Part shown: positions 5,623-5,743 of the stretch, one piece after another
Position numbering within the stretch: the first letter of the stretch is position 1
Layout of the letters: every line of letters starts with the position of its first letter
NCBI GenBank assembly: GCA_023458855.1
Contig: JAEWWQ010000377.1
Span: 1-5,743 of the forward strand
DNA from: Bacillota bacterium
GTDB lineage: Bacteria > Bacillota > Clostridia > Lachnospirales > Lachnospiraceae
Direction of reading: 5' to 3'
Length of the DNA stretch: 5,743 nucleotides
Notes under the pieces: model-generated
Told to the model about the DNA's origin: nothing
The model's input: the letters and a program-made list of their open reading frames with translations, nothing else
Databases searched by the model: none
Program-made: the position numbers and the translations under genes

Positions 5623-5651
5623 CTGCTGATAAAATAAAAAAATCGAGTGGC

Positions 5652-5689
5652 AAAAAGCGTAAATCCAGATATGGGTTTACGCTTTTTTT
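5652..5689 (+). terminator. Intrinsic terminator of the sigma factor unit
   Basis: Arms at 5652-5666 and 5673-5687 (AAAAAGCGTAAATCC / GGGTTTACGCTTTTT) form 15 pairs, one of them G-U, around a six-base AGATAT loop. The T-run at 5683-5689 completes a standard Rho-independent terminator. The A-run on the left arm could let it work in reverse too. Confidence 0.9.
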
Positions 5690-5743
5690 AACATTAGAGC
5701 AAGATTGTGACAGCTTTCCTGTAGAAAAGACTCCGTATATTAT

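Noticed and set aside
5690..5743. Possible promoter (TTGTGA at 5705-5710, TATATT at 5736-5741) after the last terminator
   Set aside because: The 25-base spacing is too long and the downstream gene is outside the window.

Overview
The window looks like chromosomal DNA of a low-GC Firmicute, most likely a gut-type Clostridium relative (Lachnospiraceae-like). This is an inference from AT-rich intergenic DNA, strong AGGAG-type ribosome binding sites, Gram-positive style secretion of a chitinase, a Firmicute-type sigma-70 without the long non-conserved region, and an OadB-family membrane protein. No IS element, tRNA, rRNA, CRISPR array or phage gene was seen. No gap between genes reaches 300 bases.

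Region 1 (1-1743): a secreted GH18 chitinase behind an extended -10 promoter. It has a signal peptide, a fibronectin type III domain, a Pro/Glu linker made of eight tandem pentapeptides, and a complete GH18 catalytic domain. A 23-bp perfect inverted repeat follows and serves as a terminator between convergent genes. It also encodes the last codons and the stop codon of the next gene on the minus strand.

Region 2 (1719-4215): a LysR-type regulator (minus strand) is divergent from a two-gene plus-strand unit. That unit is a 45-residue single-span membrane protein (2819-2956), not in the supplied ORF calls, and an OadB-like sodium-translocating decarboxylase beta subunit (3016-4215). The 149-bp divergent gap holds a good promoter for the transporter unit and two perfect dyads. 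One dyad lies just upstream of the -35 and the other between -35 and -10, which suggests control by the LysR protein. No biotin carrier or carboxyltransferase subunit is present, so the pair may work as a stand-alone sodium-coupled carboxylate transporter rather than as part of a decarboxylase. This is the most interesting unit in the window.

Region 3 (4216-5743): a 72-residue charged protein of unknown function is followed 64 bp later by a group 2-like sigma-70 factor. That factor has regions 1.2, 2, 3 and 4 but lacks region 1.1. The pair probably forms one transcription unit that ends at a strong intrinsic terminator at 5652-5689. The last 54 bases hold nothing I can name.
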